Source: Schlesneria paludicola DSM 18645 (GTDB lineage: Bacteria; Planctomycetota; Planctomycetia; Planctomycetales; Planctomycetaceae). From it: a DNA stretch of 64,000 nt. The position numbers and the translations under genes are program-made. The notes beneath the pieces are model-generated. The model searched no databases and was not told the origin of the DNA. It saw nothing but the letters and a program-made list of their open reading frames with translations. Shown one piece after another: positions 18,095 to 27,209 of this stretch; positions within the stretch are counted from its first letter, which is position 1; every line of letters starts with the position of its first letter. The stretch spans positions 746,209-810,208 of the forward strand of contig NZ_JH636435.1 in the NCBI RefSeq assembly GCF_000255655.1. Reading direction: 5' to 3'.

Positions 18095-18862
18095 TCAGTG
18101 TTGCGAGCGCCAATGCGGTTCGCGCCGTTCACGGAAAGCGGCCAAACCCTCGCGGGCTTCGTCGCTCATACGCACGCGTTCGTGCAGGGCCTGCAGTTCG
18201 ACAAAATTGACGGAACTTGAGTCTTGATTCAGTAGCAGCTTTGTTTCGCGTACCGCGTGCGGTCCCCCTGTCACCACTCCGACCGCAATTTCGCGAGCCC
18301 GCGATAGCAACTCTGACGGCGGCACAATCCATTGTACGAGCCCCATCTGTCGCGCGCGGTCGGCCGTGATCGGTTCTCCAAGAAGTAGCAGTTCGCGCAG
18401 GTCGCCATCCCGTACCTTCCGGGTGAGAACGCCCCAGACCATCGCAGCGACGAGCCCCCGCCGGACCTCGGGAAATCCCAGCTTCAGATCATCGGCACCG
18501 ACAACAAGATCGCATGCAGCGAGCATTCCCGCGCCACCGGCATAAGCGCCACCATGGGCCGCTGCAATCACGATCAGCGGCGAGTTTTGAATGACGGCCA
18601 ACATTCGATTGATCCCTGCGGCGGAATGCTCGGCCACGGCGGGATCATTGGCTTCGATCAAATCGAGCCCGGCACAAAACACGGGCCCATTTCCACGGAT
18701 GATCACGACACGACTGACGTGGTCGCGTTCAAGATCCTCAATCGCATCCGCCAGCTGACGCAGTAGCGACACATTCAGCGCATTTCGCTTGTCACCTCGA
18801 TTCAAGGTCAGGATTACAACCCCGGTTGGATCACGCTCCAACTGAATCAGTTCGTCATCCAT
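18095..18862 (-). CDS. Enoyl-CoA hydratase/isomerase family protein
   Basis: A 255-residue crotonase-fold enzyme. ATG at 18862 follows CAGGAGC closely. The two oxyanion-hole loops are seen: RGNGPVFCAGLDL (about residues 56-68) and GGAYAGGAGMLAACDLVVG (about 99-117). In the second loop the usual catalytic Glu positions of crotonase are not obvious, so it may act as an isomerase, a hydratase with shifted residues or a relative such as AtuE/LiuC. The start overlaps the 3' end of the AtuA-like gene by eight bases, which indicates translational coupling. Confidence 0.85.
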   Translation of the reverse strand: MDDELIQLERDPTGVVILTLNRGDKRNALNVSLLRQLADAIEDLERDHVSRVVIIRGNGPVFCAGLDLIEANDPAVAEHSAAGINRMLAVIQNSPLIVIAAAHGGAYAGGAGMLAACDLVVGADDLKLGFPEVRRGLVAAMVWGVLTRKVRDGDLRELLLLGEPITADRARQMGLVQWIVPPSELLSRAREIAVGVVTGGPHAVRETKLLLNQDSSSVNFVELQALHERVRMSDEAREGLAAFRERREPHWRSQH

Positions 18863-20666
18863 GAGAAGCTCCTGCTGACCAATCTCCGTCCAGTGGCATT
18901 TCCAAGAGCAGTTGGCCGAGAGTCTTCCCCTGAACGTCGATCCGCAACCCATTCGTGAGGATTCCGTGGACTAAAAAGTTCAGGCCATGCAAGTTGGGCA
19001 GTTCAAACCGCTCCACCAATCGTGGCCCTAAAGGGGCCAAGTACTTCGCGACACGATCTTTGGTCAACCAAACTCGAAGTCGATCAAAATCTTGCGGGTT
19101 GCGACAGACCACTCCAATATTGGCATTTCCACCCTTATCACCACTCCGTGCGATCGCGAGATCCCACAGGATTTGAGGCGGTGAATTGAGCCGCACGACG
19201 TCGACGGGCCACTCCCGCGTCTCAGACACCACTGGCTGCGAATCGTCGTCGACCGGCAGTTCGATCATGGTGATCGGATCATCAGGGCTTAGCTCGACAA
19301 AATCCACCGTCGCCGTAACATATCGCCGATCGATCAGGCACGGCCAGTATCGAACAATCGGATGGACTCGTGGCCGCCCCTCGGAATAGCCGGTCGTCCC
19401 CTGCGGCCCCGACGTCACGAGCGGAATAATCTGACGCGTGAAGTATTCGACGACATCGCGATCCTCGGCTTCGATCGAAATTCGTAAGACAACCTCCTTG
19501 AATGCGTCGATCTCAGGCACCGAAAGAACGCCGCCCGCACACGCGCCAGTTCCCAGGCATTCCACCAGTGCTTCCCTCCAGACGTATCCCGCGGCGCGCA
19601 TGCGTTCCAGGACAATTTCGCCACAGCGGCGTGCCTTTCGCACTGCATCGCGACCAAAAATCGTGAGCATTCCCGACGCGCGATAGCCGTCACGATAGGT
19701 GGCGCTGACTTTGTATGTCGGAGAGGGTGGTGCACCACGTGCTCCCGTCACCCGCACTCGATCTGGCCCTACCTGCTGCAGACAAAGCCCGGTAAAGGAA
19801 ACGGTCAAATCGGGACTCAAGTATCGTTCGGGATCGCTGATTTCGTAAACGAGTTGTTCGGCGACGGTCTGCAAGTCAACTCGCCCCCCCGTGCCCGGTG
19901 GCTTCGTGACGACGAAAGTTCCGTCTTCTTCCATCTCAATGATGGGAAAGCCGATCCTGTCAGGATGCGGCAACGACAACCAATCGGTCGAGATTCCCCC
20001 CGTCACTTGTGTTCCGCATTCAATCAGATGCCCCGCGACCGTCCCGGCTGCCCAGCGATCCCAATCATCTTCGGCCCAGTCGAAATGGAATGCGCAGGCC
20101 GCAAGTGTCAGCGACGGATCGGCCACGCGGCCGGTGATGACAATATCCGCACCATGGGCCAAAGCATTCACAATGGGAGCGGCCCCCAAATAGACATTGG
20201 CAGTGATCAAGCGCGGCCGGATCTCCGTAAACGAATCGTCCGTATCAAAATGACGAAACAGGGATTCAGCATCAGGATGCTCTTCGTCCTGTAGTTGATC
20301 GAGGATCGCGTCCCCAATGACGACAGCAATCCGGAGCGGCGGTCCCCCAAGTTCCGCATTACGGAGCGCACAGGCTTGAGCGCAAGCATGAGGATCGAGT
20401 CCTCCCGCGTTCGTAATCAGCTTGCATCGACCTCCACCCTGCCAGTAAGGAACGAGCGAGCCAAAGACTTCGATAAAGTCGCGAGGAAACCCAGCAGACG
20501 GATCACGCACTTGCTGCTGCGCCAGAATCGACAGCGAGACTTCCGCGAGATAATCCAGCGTCAAGTAGTCCAGATCCGGAACCCGTTCGAGAAGCTCGCG
20601 GGCCGCATCATTGCGATCTCCCCAGAACGCCTGGGCGTTGGCAATCTTTACCGGCGCGATCGACAT
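18855..20666 (-). CDS. AtuA-like protein (DUF1446 plus AtuA C-terminal domain)
   Basis: A 603-residue protein. Residues about 5-450 are the DUF1446/AtuA domain (KIANAQAFWGDRNDAA at the start, ITNAGGLDP, GADIVITGRVADPSLTLAA). Residues about 490-595 are the AtuA ferredoxin-fold domain with the signature ARSGDKGGNANIGV. In Pseudomonas, atuA is required for acyclic terpene (citronellol, geraniol) catabolism, but its reaction is not known. Here it sits between a carboxyltransferase and an enoyl-CoA hydratase, as expected for an atu/liu-like pathway. ATG at 20666 follows GAGG by four bases. Confidence 0.88.
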   Translation of the reverse strand: MSIAPVKIANAQAFWGDRNDAARELLERVPDLDYLTLDYLAEVSLSILAQQQVRDPSAGFPRDFIEVFGSLVPYWQGGGRCKLITNAGGLDPHACAQACALRNAELGGPPLRIAVVIGDAILDQLQDEEHPDAESLFRHFDTDDSFTEIRPRLITANVYLGAAPIVNALAHGADIVITGRVADPSLTLAACAFHFDWAEDDWDRWAAGTVAGHLIECGTQVTGGISTDWLSLPHPDRIGFPIIEMEEDGTFVVTKPPGTGGRVDLQTVAEQLVYEISDPERYLSPDLTVSFTGLCLQQVGPDRVRVTGARGAPPSPTYKVSATYRDGYRASGMLTIFGRDAVRKARRCGEIVLERMRAAGYVWREALVECLGTGACAGGVLSVPEIDAFKEVVLRISIEAEDRDVVEYFTRQIIPLVTSGPQGTTGYSEGRPRVHPIVRYWPCLIDRRYVTATVDFVELSPDDPITMIELPVDDDSQPVVSETREWPVDVVRLNSPPQILWDLAIARSGDKGGNANIGVVCRNPQDFDRLRVWLTKDRVAKYLAPLGPRLVERFELPNLHGLNFLVHGILTNGLRIDVQGKTLGQLLLEMPLDGDWSAGASHG

Positions 20667-20916
20667 GACGACCTCATTCTAAATTGGCCACTCTTCGAGA
20701 TCGCCATTCCCTGGTGACACTCGAAGATGCGTTATCCTTAACTCACGACCCAATTGTCGAATTCGCAGCGGATCAACTCGATCCGCGAACCCCATCGCTC
20801 CCCATTTTTGATCACGCACACTAGTAAGGCTTCAAACCAGAATTAACAAGTCGAAGAACTCGCAGCGGGACAGCGGACGATGCTTGCAAACCTGTCAGGA
20901 CAAAGTGGGTGCGTCA
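20667..20916. other. Spacer inside the acyl-CoA operon
   Basis: A 250-bp gap between the carboxyltransferase and AtuA-like genes, unusual because the other junctions overlap or nearly do. It contains a hairpin GCGGATC-AACTC-GATCCGC at 20768-20786 without a T-run. An internal promoter or mRNA processing site is possible. Confidence 0.4.
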
Positions 20917-22515
20917 CTAGACTTGCCAGATTCCTGTCCGAAAATCCGTCATCGCACCGCGCTGGGCGATCAATTCCAGCGCCGAGTGCAACCAATGTCT
21001 TGTTTCCAAAGGTGAAATGATCGCATCGACCCAGCCCCGCGCCGCGGCATAGCGGATATCCGTCTGATTTTCGTAGTTCTGCTTCGTGAGACGACGCAAA
21101 TCGTCCACTTCGTGCTCATCCAACTTCTTTCCCGTACGCTCGGCATCACGAATGCGAAGCGTCAGCAATGTCTCTGCGGCCTGTTGCGCTCCCATCACCG
21201 CATACCGTGCATTCGGCCACGCGAGAATGAGCCATGGATCATACGCTTTACCACAGAGCGCGTAATTCCCCGCTCCGAATGAGCCGCCGAGAATCACGGT
21301 CAGTTTGGGAACAATCGAATTGCTGACCACGTTCACCAGTTTCGCACCGGCCCGAATAATCCCCGATTGCTCTGCCGCGCGGCCTACCATGAATCCCACG
21401 ACATCCTGCAAGAAAATCAAAGGTATTCCGTCCTGATTGCAATTCGCCACGAAACGAGCGGCCTTCTCGGCACTCTCGGGATAGACGACACCGCCAAATT
21501 CGAATTCACCGCGGGCCGATTGGCTGCGGCAATGCTGATTCGCGACGATTCCAACCGGATGCCCACCGATTCTCGCAAACGACGTGACCAGGGCCTGACC
21601 GTATTCTGCCTTGTATTCCTGAATGGAATCGCCATCAACCAGGCACGCCAGGACACGACGAACGTCGTATTCCGCATGACCTTCGGCCGACACAATGTCG
21701 AACAACTCGTTGCCGCTTGAGTTCGAATATGCGGAGATCTCGGACAGTTTCAAACCCGACTTCGCAGGAAACTGTGCAACCAGCTTTCGCACCCGGGCGA
21801 GTGCCGCCTGATCATTCGGTTCATGAAAGTCTGCCGTGCCACTGACACGCGAATGCATCGCCGCGCCACCAAGCTCTTCCGGATCGACAGTCTGCCCAAT
21901 CGCCGCTTTGACGAGCGCCGGGCCAGCCAGATACATCTGACTGCCTTCAGTCATGATCAAGATGTCGCACAGCACTGGTAAATAGGCGCCGCCCGCGACG
22001 CAATAGCCCATCACGGCCGCGATCTGAGGAATGCCTGCCGCCGACATGCGTGCGTTGTTGCGGAAGATCCGCCCGAAGTCATCTTCGTCGGGAAAAATCT
22101 CGTCCTGAAGTGGTAAAAAGACGCCCGCGGAATCAACGAGATACACAACCGGCAATCTAAACAGTTCGGCGATCTTCTGCGCTCGTAGAACCTTCTTCAC
22201 CGATTGCGGAAACATGGCACCGGCTTTGACCGTCGCGTCGTTGGCCACGATCATGCACGCGTGCCCGCTGATCTGTCCGATGCCGACGACGACCCCTGCA
22301 GCGGGAATCTCACCCCACTCGGGATACATTCCCCACGCCGCCCACAGACCGAGTTCATGGAATAAACTCTGATCATCTAGAAGTTGAGCCAGGCGTTCGC
22401 GGACGGCCAGTCGTCCCTGGCGATGCTGGCGTTCAATCCCCGTCGCGCCAGTTCCCTCTCGAAGCAACTGCTGTTCTGCTTCGATCGCCATCGTGAGCTC
22501 GCTCAGGCGCGCCAT
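20917..22515 (-). CDS. Acyl-CoA carboxylase carboxyltransferase (beta) subunit
   Basis: A 532-residue biotin-dependent carboxyltransferase, close in pattern to methylcrotonyl-CoA and geranyl-CoA carboxylase beta subunits (DSAGVFLPLQDEIFPDEDDF, GRIFRNNARMSAAGIPQIA). It moves CO2 from carboxybiotin to an acyl-CoA. Both crotonase-like halves have their oxyanion-hole glycines (VMGYCVAGGAYLP; GGSFGAGNYALCGKAYDP). The partner alpha subunit (biotin carboxylase plus biotin carrier) is absent from the window and must be encoded elsewhere. The ATG at 22515 overlaps the upstream B12/MeaB gene by 13 bases, so the two are translationally coupled. Confidence 0.9.
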   Translation of the reverse strand: MARLSELTMAIEAEQQLLREGTGATGIERQHRQGRLAVRERLAQLLDDQSLFHELGLWAAWGMYPEWGEIPAAGVVVGIGQISGHACMIVANDATVKAGAMFPQSVKKVLRAQKIAELFRLPVVYLVDSAGVFLPLQDEIFPDEDDFGRIFRNNARMSAAGIPQIAAVMGYCVAGGAYLPVLCDILIMTEGSQMYLAGPALVKAAIGQTVDPEELGGAAMHSRVSGTADFHEPNDQAALARVRKLVAQFPAKSGLKLSEISAYSNSSGNELFDIVSAEGHAEYDVRRVLACLVDGDSIQEYKAEYGQALVTSFARIGGHPVGIVANQHCRSQSARGEFEFGGVVYPESAEKAARFVANCNQDGIPLIFLQDVVGFMVGRAAEQSGIIRAGAKLVNVVSNSIVPKLTVILGGSFGAGNYALCGKAYDPWLILAWPNARYAVMGAQQAAETLLTLRIRDAERTGKKLDEHEVDDLRRLTKQNYENQTDIRYAAARGWVDAIISPLETRHWLHSALELIAQRGAMTDFRTGIWQV

Positions 22516-23765
22516 TCCGGAACTCCGTGTTGTACTTCAGGATGAAGGTCGGATTCTACGCCATCCTCCGTCACAGGGGAACCAGATCGCAAGTCCACTC
22601 GCAACGATCCGCTCAACGTCTGAAACAAGGCACCCCATCCGGCCGAATCGTGTGAACTGACGCCCACAATCGGCACGGTCGTCCCATCGGCTCGAACCAA
22701 ATGCTCACGTAAACCGGCAAGCATCTCGTCGGCCCCAGTCAGGTCACACTTCTGAACAACAATCAGATCGGCTAATTCCCACAGTCCAGCCTTGTCCCAC
22801 TGGACCGAGTCGCCCGTTTGAGGCTGCAGCACCAGAATGACGTGATCGGCCAACGACCGCACGGCAATCTCCCCCTGGCCAATCCCCACGGTTTCGATGA
22901 TCAATAGATCGAACCCCGATAATGCGAGAATTCGTTCCATGACATCGAGTGCCGGTGCGATTCCCTGGGTTCCGCTGGGCGTCGCCAGACTGTGAATGAA
23001 CAGATTTTCGTCCAATGTCGAATCGGCCATCCGCAAACGGTCGCCCAGCAATGCGCCACCAGTCACCGGACTTTGTGGATCACAGGCCAGTACAGCAATG
23101 CGCGATGTTGATTGCTGCTGAAAAGACTTCAGCAACCTGCCGATCAGCGAACTCTTGCCGACGCCTGGACTTCCCGTCACGGCAATCCGGCGCATGCCTG
23201 AGAGTCCACCCACTTCTGGAAATCGGCTTCGCACATCCATCGCGGTTTCTGGGTCACTGGCCAAAGTCAGCAGCCTGGCCAATGCCACACGATCCCGCTG
23301 ACGAGTGCGATCAATCAGGTCATCGAGACTGATCGGCAAGGACTTTCGAGCCGAACACGACGCGACGATTTCTGTGATCGTCGTGCCGGGGCCAAACACG
23401 GCATCGACGCCGTGCTGCCGCAGCCTTGGGATGTCAGCTGGAGGAATGATTCCCCCCACAAGGAATCCGACATCACGACGCCCCACTTGCCTTAGCGCCT
23501 CGGCCACGCGAGGAATCAGTGTGAGGTGCGCGCCATTGAGCAAACTGATGCCGAGCCAGTCGGCGTCTTCATCCGCGACAATCCGAGCGACCGCTTCGGG
23601 TGACTGCCAAAGACCGCTGTAGATCACATGAAAGCCGGCGTCACGCAGCCCACGGGCAACGACTTTGATTCCGCGATCGTGACCATCCAGTCCAACTTTG
23701 GCCAGAACCACGCGCGTTCGATGGATTTCACTCTGACAACAATGTGAAGGGGATGATTCATTCAT
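22503..23765 (-). CDS. B12-binding domain fused to MeaB-type G-protein chaperone
   Basis: A 420-residue fusion. Residues about 15-140 are a methylmalonyl-CoA-mutase-type cobalamin-binding domain with the DxHxxG motif (DGHDRG, residues 27-32), SLL near 74-76 and GG near 104. Residues about 145-410 are a MeaB/ArgK GTPase with the P-loop GSPGVGKSS (198-206) and ETVGIGQ. MeaB proteins load and protect adenosylcobalamin mutases. The order matches the N-terminal part of the fused isobutyryl-CoA mutase IcmF, but the substrate-binding barrel is missing and no mutase large subunit is in the window. ATG at 23765 has a strong AAGGAGGA site, so this is the first gene of the operon. Confidence 0.88.
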   Translation of the reverse strand: MNESSPSHCCQSEIHRTRVVLAKVGLDGHDRGIKVVARGLRDAGFHVIYSGLWQSPEAVARIVADEDADWLGISLLNGAHLTLIPRVAEALRQVGRRDVGFLVGGIIPPADIPRLRQHGVDAVFGPGTTITEIVASCSARKSLPISLDDLIDRTRQRDRVALARLLTLASDPETAMDVRSRFPEVGGLSGMRRIAVTGSPGVGKSSLIGRLLKSFQQQSTSRIAVLACDPQSPVTGGALLGDRLRMADSTLDENLFIHSLATPSGTQGIAPALDVMERILALSGFDLLIIETVGIGQGEIAVRSLADHVILVLQPQTGDSVQWDKAGLWELADLIVVQKCDLTGADEMLAGLREHLVRADGTTVPIVGVSSHDSAGWGALFQTLSGSLRVDLRSGSPVTEDGVESDLHPEVQHGVPEWRA

Positions 23766-24079
23766 ATCGACGATCCTCCTTACGAAAAGAGAAACTCGCC
23801 GGACTCAGTATCATCTTACGCAGCGAATGCGACCGAAACCAACTCAGATCGCACTCACTAGAGGTTTTGAGACGCGCTTCGTCAAACTTCGCTGTCCCAC
23901 CCGCAAAGCCCCGCCTCGCAAAGCTCGCCAAAGTGTCATCGGACATCTCAGATTTGTCTGAAATCCCCGTGATTTTCGCGAGCCTCATCTTCCTTTAACG
24001 TGTCTCGCCTACAATCCGAAATCGCTGCTGAAATTTTGGTCGATCATCAGCGGCAGAACTACAGAAAGTGACTTTTCGA
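23766..24079. other. Promoter region of the acyl-CoA operon
   Basis: No gene is supported in these ~310 bases, which lie between a minus-strand operon and a possible small plus-strand gene. No clear palindromic operator was identified. The operon promoter should lie here. Confidence 0.45.
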
Positions 24080-24283
24080 ATGCTGACTCTCAACGTGCCC
24101 GAATTCTTCAATACTCAATTGAACGAATTTCTGGCAGGACCTACGACTCAAGCCGTTGCGGCGACAATTCTGATTTCCGCGCTCGCCGGATGGTCAATCT
24201 TGATCTGGCGCGCCCGCGTACGCATTCGACGACGGATCCGCGCAGCGGTTGCCGCCTATGCCGCCTTGGAATTGCCTCAGTGA
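24080..24283 (+). CDS. Possible small single-pass membrane protein
   Basis: A 67-residue frame with one hydrophobic helix (about residues 23-43, VAATILISALAGWSILIW) followed at once by a dense arginine cluster (RARVRIRRRIR), the composition of a genuine N-out/C-in membrane protein. ATG at 24080 has only a weak AGAAAG upstream, and a GTG at 24068 is an alternative. There is no recognised family. It stands alone between two minus-strand genes, so it may be spurious. Confidence 0.4.
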   Translation: MLTLNVPEFFNTQLNEFLAGPTTQAVAATILISALAGWSILIWRARVRIRRRIRAAVAAYAALELPQ

Positions 24284-24513
24284 CGACGACTTTCCCGTGA
24301 CTCTTTCTGGGATGAGATCGCTTATGCAGATTCCATCGCAAGAATTCGAAACCCCAATCGTCATCGGTGAACCTGCCGTGTCACGGCGAATCACGGACCA
24401 TCAGCACCCGCCGATCTGCCTCGGCATTTTTGCCGAGAGTCAGCAGCAGCCGCCGTCAACGGACGCCAACGATCGCTCTGCCACCACGAATGGTTGCAGT
24501 TCGAGTAGCACGC

Positions 24514-25998
24514 CTACGGACGCGATGGCCACGTAAGCACTGGCCGCCGTGTCGCGTTCACTTCTTCCGGGCGACTGATCGGTGCCTGGTGAGGGGCCGT
24601 CTGGAGCAATTCCTTATCCTCGGTCACGATCTTGTGAATGGCGTCCGAAAACGCATCCAAAGTGGCCTTGGATTCCGTCTCCGTCGGCTCGAACATCATC
24701 GCATGCGGCACCACCAGCGGAAAGTAAACCGTCGGTGGATGGAATCCATAGTCCAGCAGACGCTTGGCGATATCCATCGCCGTCACACCCCGGCTCTTGG
24801 CGAGTTGATCCGCCGACGCCACGAACTCGTGCAGACAATGTTCGCCATGCTCCGATGGCAGAACATCCGCCAGCAATTCCTTCAAGTAATTCGCATTCAG
24901 AATGGCCTGCTCGGCAGCGTCACGCACCCCATCCGCCCCCAGCGTACGCAAGTAGCAGTAGCCGCGCACAAGAATTCCGACGTTCCCAAAGAAGGACCGT
25001 ACGCGACCGATCGATTTCGCCGGTGTGATCAAATCGAATTGACGCGATTCGGATTCATCGGAATTCTGGTGCACAATTGGCCCGGGCAGATAGTCCGCCA
25101 AATCGGCACGAACGCAGATCGGTCCCGACCCGGGTCCACCCGCACCATGTGGCCCCGTAAACGTCTTATGCACATTGTAGTGCATCATGTCACCACCGAA
25201 GTCACCCGGACGCGTGATCCCCATGATGGCGTTCATGTTCGCGCCGTCGATATAGACCAGACCGCCGACGTCATGGACGACCTTTGCAATCTCGGCGATG
25301 TCTTTCTCGAAGAGCCCCAACGTATTGGGATTCGTGATCATGAAAACGGCCGTATTGGAGTCGACGTGCCGTTTCAACTCCTCCAAATCGACAAAGCCGG
25401 TACGACGTCCGTCGGCACTCGTCCCCTGTAGCTCGACGCACTCGAACCCGGCCATCGCAGCACTGGCGGGATTCGTCCCATGAGCGCTGGCGGGAAAAAT
25501 CACCTTGGTCCGTTTCTCGCCCCGGTCACGAAAATATGCGGCCGCAACGAAGAGTGCCGCCAGTTCTCCATGAGCCCCCGCCGCGGGCTGCAGCGACACC
25601 GCGGGAAGCCCAGAGATCTCGGCAAGCATTTCCTGCATTTCGTACAAGAGCTCGAGCAGCCCCTGGATATTTCCGACGGTCTGATGCGGATGAATATCAA
25701 CAATCCCAGGCAGCCGCGATAAGCGCTCATGCCGCTTCGGATTGTACTTCATCGTGCAACTGCCAAGCGGATAGAAGTGCGTATCCACCGACATATTCAG
25801 AGTCGACAGGTTCACGAAGTGTCGCACGACATCGGGTTCAGCGAGTTCTGGCAAGGCCGGCGGAGCCGCCGCCAATTCACTTGCGGGAATCAAATCTTCC
25901 AACGGCCAGCCGGGAACGTCAGAGGAAGGAAACTCGGCCCCGCGACGACCGGCGTGTGACAACTCTGAGAGCAACTGTGTGGCTTGACGATTTCGCAT
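24514..25998 (-). CDS. gcvPB: Glycine dehydrogenase (decarboxylating) subunit 2
   Basis: A 494-residue PLP enzyme, the C-terminal half of the P-protein of the glycine cleavage system. It decarboxylates glycine and passes aminomethyl to lipoyl-GcvH. The Schiff-base lysine is Lys278 in NVHKTF. Other P-protein blocks are present (THFYPLGSCTMKYNP, QPAAGAHGE, SAHGTNPASA, HGAGGPGSGP). ATG at 25998 follows AGGAGGAAG. The partner gcvPA and gcvT/gcvH are not adjacent. On the upstream side there is a 154-bp gap and then ubiX. Confidence 0.93.
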   Translation of the reverse strand: MRNRQATQLLSELSHAGRRGAEFPSSDVPGWPLEDLIPASELAAAPPALPELAEPDVVRHFVNLSTLNMSVDTHFYPLGSCTMKYNPKRHERLSRLPGIVDIHPHQTVGNIQGLLELLYEMQEMLAEISGLPAVSLQPAAGAHGELAALFVAAAYFRDRGEKRTKVIFPASAHGTNPASAAMAGFECVELQGTSADGRRTGFVDLEELKRHVDSNTAVFMITNPNTLGLFEKDIAEIAKVVHDVGGLVYIDGANMNAIMGITRPGDFGGDMMHYNVHKTFTGPHGAGGPGSGPICVRADLADYLPGPIVHQNSDESESRQFDLITPAKSIGRVRSFFGNVGILVRGYCYLRTLGADGVRDAAEQAILNANYLKELLADVLPSEHGEHCLHEFVASADQLAKSRGVTAMDIAKRLLDYGFHPPTVYFPLVVPHAMMFEPTETESKATLDAFSDAIHKIVTEDKELLQTAPHQAPISRPEEVNATRRPVLTWPSRP

Positions 25999-26152
25999 AG
26001 ACTTTCGTGTCTTCCTCCTGAATAGTCACCGCAGCAATCGATGCGGCCACATAAGTTGTATCTCACAGGCCCCCCCAGCCGCAATTCAGCCGCGGACGCA
26101 CTGGACCAACCGTCGCTCTACGCGAAACGAATCGCCGCAAACGCCGGTTTGA

Positions 26153-26803
26153 TCAAGTCTTGTTGCGTTCATCTGACTGTCCCCATCGTGCCATCAAATC
26201 CTGTTTGACTCCAAGCTGATCGCAGATCCGTGCCACGACAAAATCCACCAGATCCTGAATTGATTGTGGTTGGTGATAAAAACCCGGCATCGCGGGCAAG
26301 ACGACCGCTCCGGCTTCAACCAACCGCTTCATATTGTCGAGCGCGATCAAACTGAGTGGTGTTTCTCGAGGAACCACAATCAGTTTGCGCCTTTCTTTGA
26401 GGTGGACGTCTGCGGCTCGGTGAATCAGGTTCTGCGAATGCCCTCCCGCAACACACGCAAGTGTTCCCATGGAACACGGACAGATGACCATCCCGCCGGT
26501 CAAGAATGATCCGCTCGCGATCCCGGCGGAATAGTCTCGAAAGTGATGATAGATCACCTTCCCAATAGTCGACGGCACGTCCTTTTCCCGGCCGGAATTC
26601 GCGAGTGACCCGGCCGACAAAAATTGCTGCAGGTCAAATCGCTCCAGATCGATCGTGACGTTCAATTCACGCTGAAAGACTTCCACCGCGGCCGGGCTGA
26701 TCACCAAATGAACGGTCCGCGACGAATCGCGCAGGACTTCAATCAAGCGCGTCGCATAGACCGAACCGCTCGCTCCAGTAACTGCTACGACAATATCGCT
26801 CAT
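26153..26803 (-). CDS. ubiX: Flavin prenyltransferase UbiX
   Basis: A 216-residue flavoprotein that joins dimethylallyl phosphate to FMN to make prenylated FMN, the cofactor of UbiD-type decarboxylases. The N-terminal Rossmann-like VAVTGASGSVYATRLIEVL binds FMN. TGGMVICPCSMGTLACVAGG, KLIVVPRETPLS and MPGFYHQPQSIQDLVDFVV are conserved family blocks. ATG at 26803 has AAGG upstream. No ubiD is in the window. The downstream gene on the same strand is gcvPB. Confidence 0.93.
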   Translation of the reverse strand: MSDIVVAVTGASGSVYATRLIEVLRDSSRTVHLVISPAAVEVFQRELNVTIDLERFDLQQFLSAGSLANSGREKDVPSTIGKVIYHHFRDYSAGIASGSFLTGGMVICPCSMGTLACVAGGHSQNLIHRAADVHLKERRKLIVVPRETPLSLIALDNMKRLVEAGAVVLPAMPGFYHQPQSIQDLVDFVVARICDQLGVKQDLMARWGQSDERNKT

Positions 26804-27209
26804 TCCACCCAGCCTTTTCTTGAAAACGTCTGACTCTCACCCTGAATTATGGCCGGCTCGACGAACCTCAATCGGGAATCATCGTTCATCATCGCCCTTA
26901 GAGAAAGCTTCGGAACCCTGCGTCAAGACAATTTCAATTCCGACCTGACTGGTCCAAGCGATTCGCTCCTGCCTGCCAGCGGGGCTCCTCGTGGCTGCAA
27001 ACTGATGAAAACCTCCCCGCGCGTGAGGAAAACTTTTCCACGCTCTGTTCCGACATGTCAGCGAAAGCACAGGATAGCTCATGACATTTCGACTGACAGG
27101 ATTTGGTCCACTTTTTGCACCCGCGGGGAAGACTGCGTGAAGGGATATTTCTTCCGCAGCGGAGCCGTTTTCCGTGCCTCCGAGGCGATTCAGAACGACA
27201 CGGGGCTCA
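26804..27209. other. Divergent intergenic region before the DUF1549 operon
   Basis: No gene is supported. The region separates ubiX (minus) from the DUF1549-led operon (plus) and should hold its promoter. Confidence 0.45.

Noticed and set aside
24324-24536. Possible 70-residue gene (starts MQIPSQEFETP)
   Set aside because: No clear ribosome-binding site, low-complexity Ser/Thr tail and overlap with the 3' end of gcvPB; not enough support.
24367-25431. 354-codon plus-strand open frame
   Set aside because: It is antisense to gcvPB, which has full family motifs; the frame is arginine-rich and has no ribosome-binding site.
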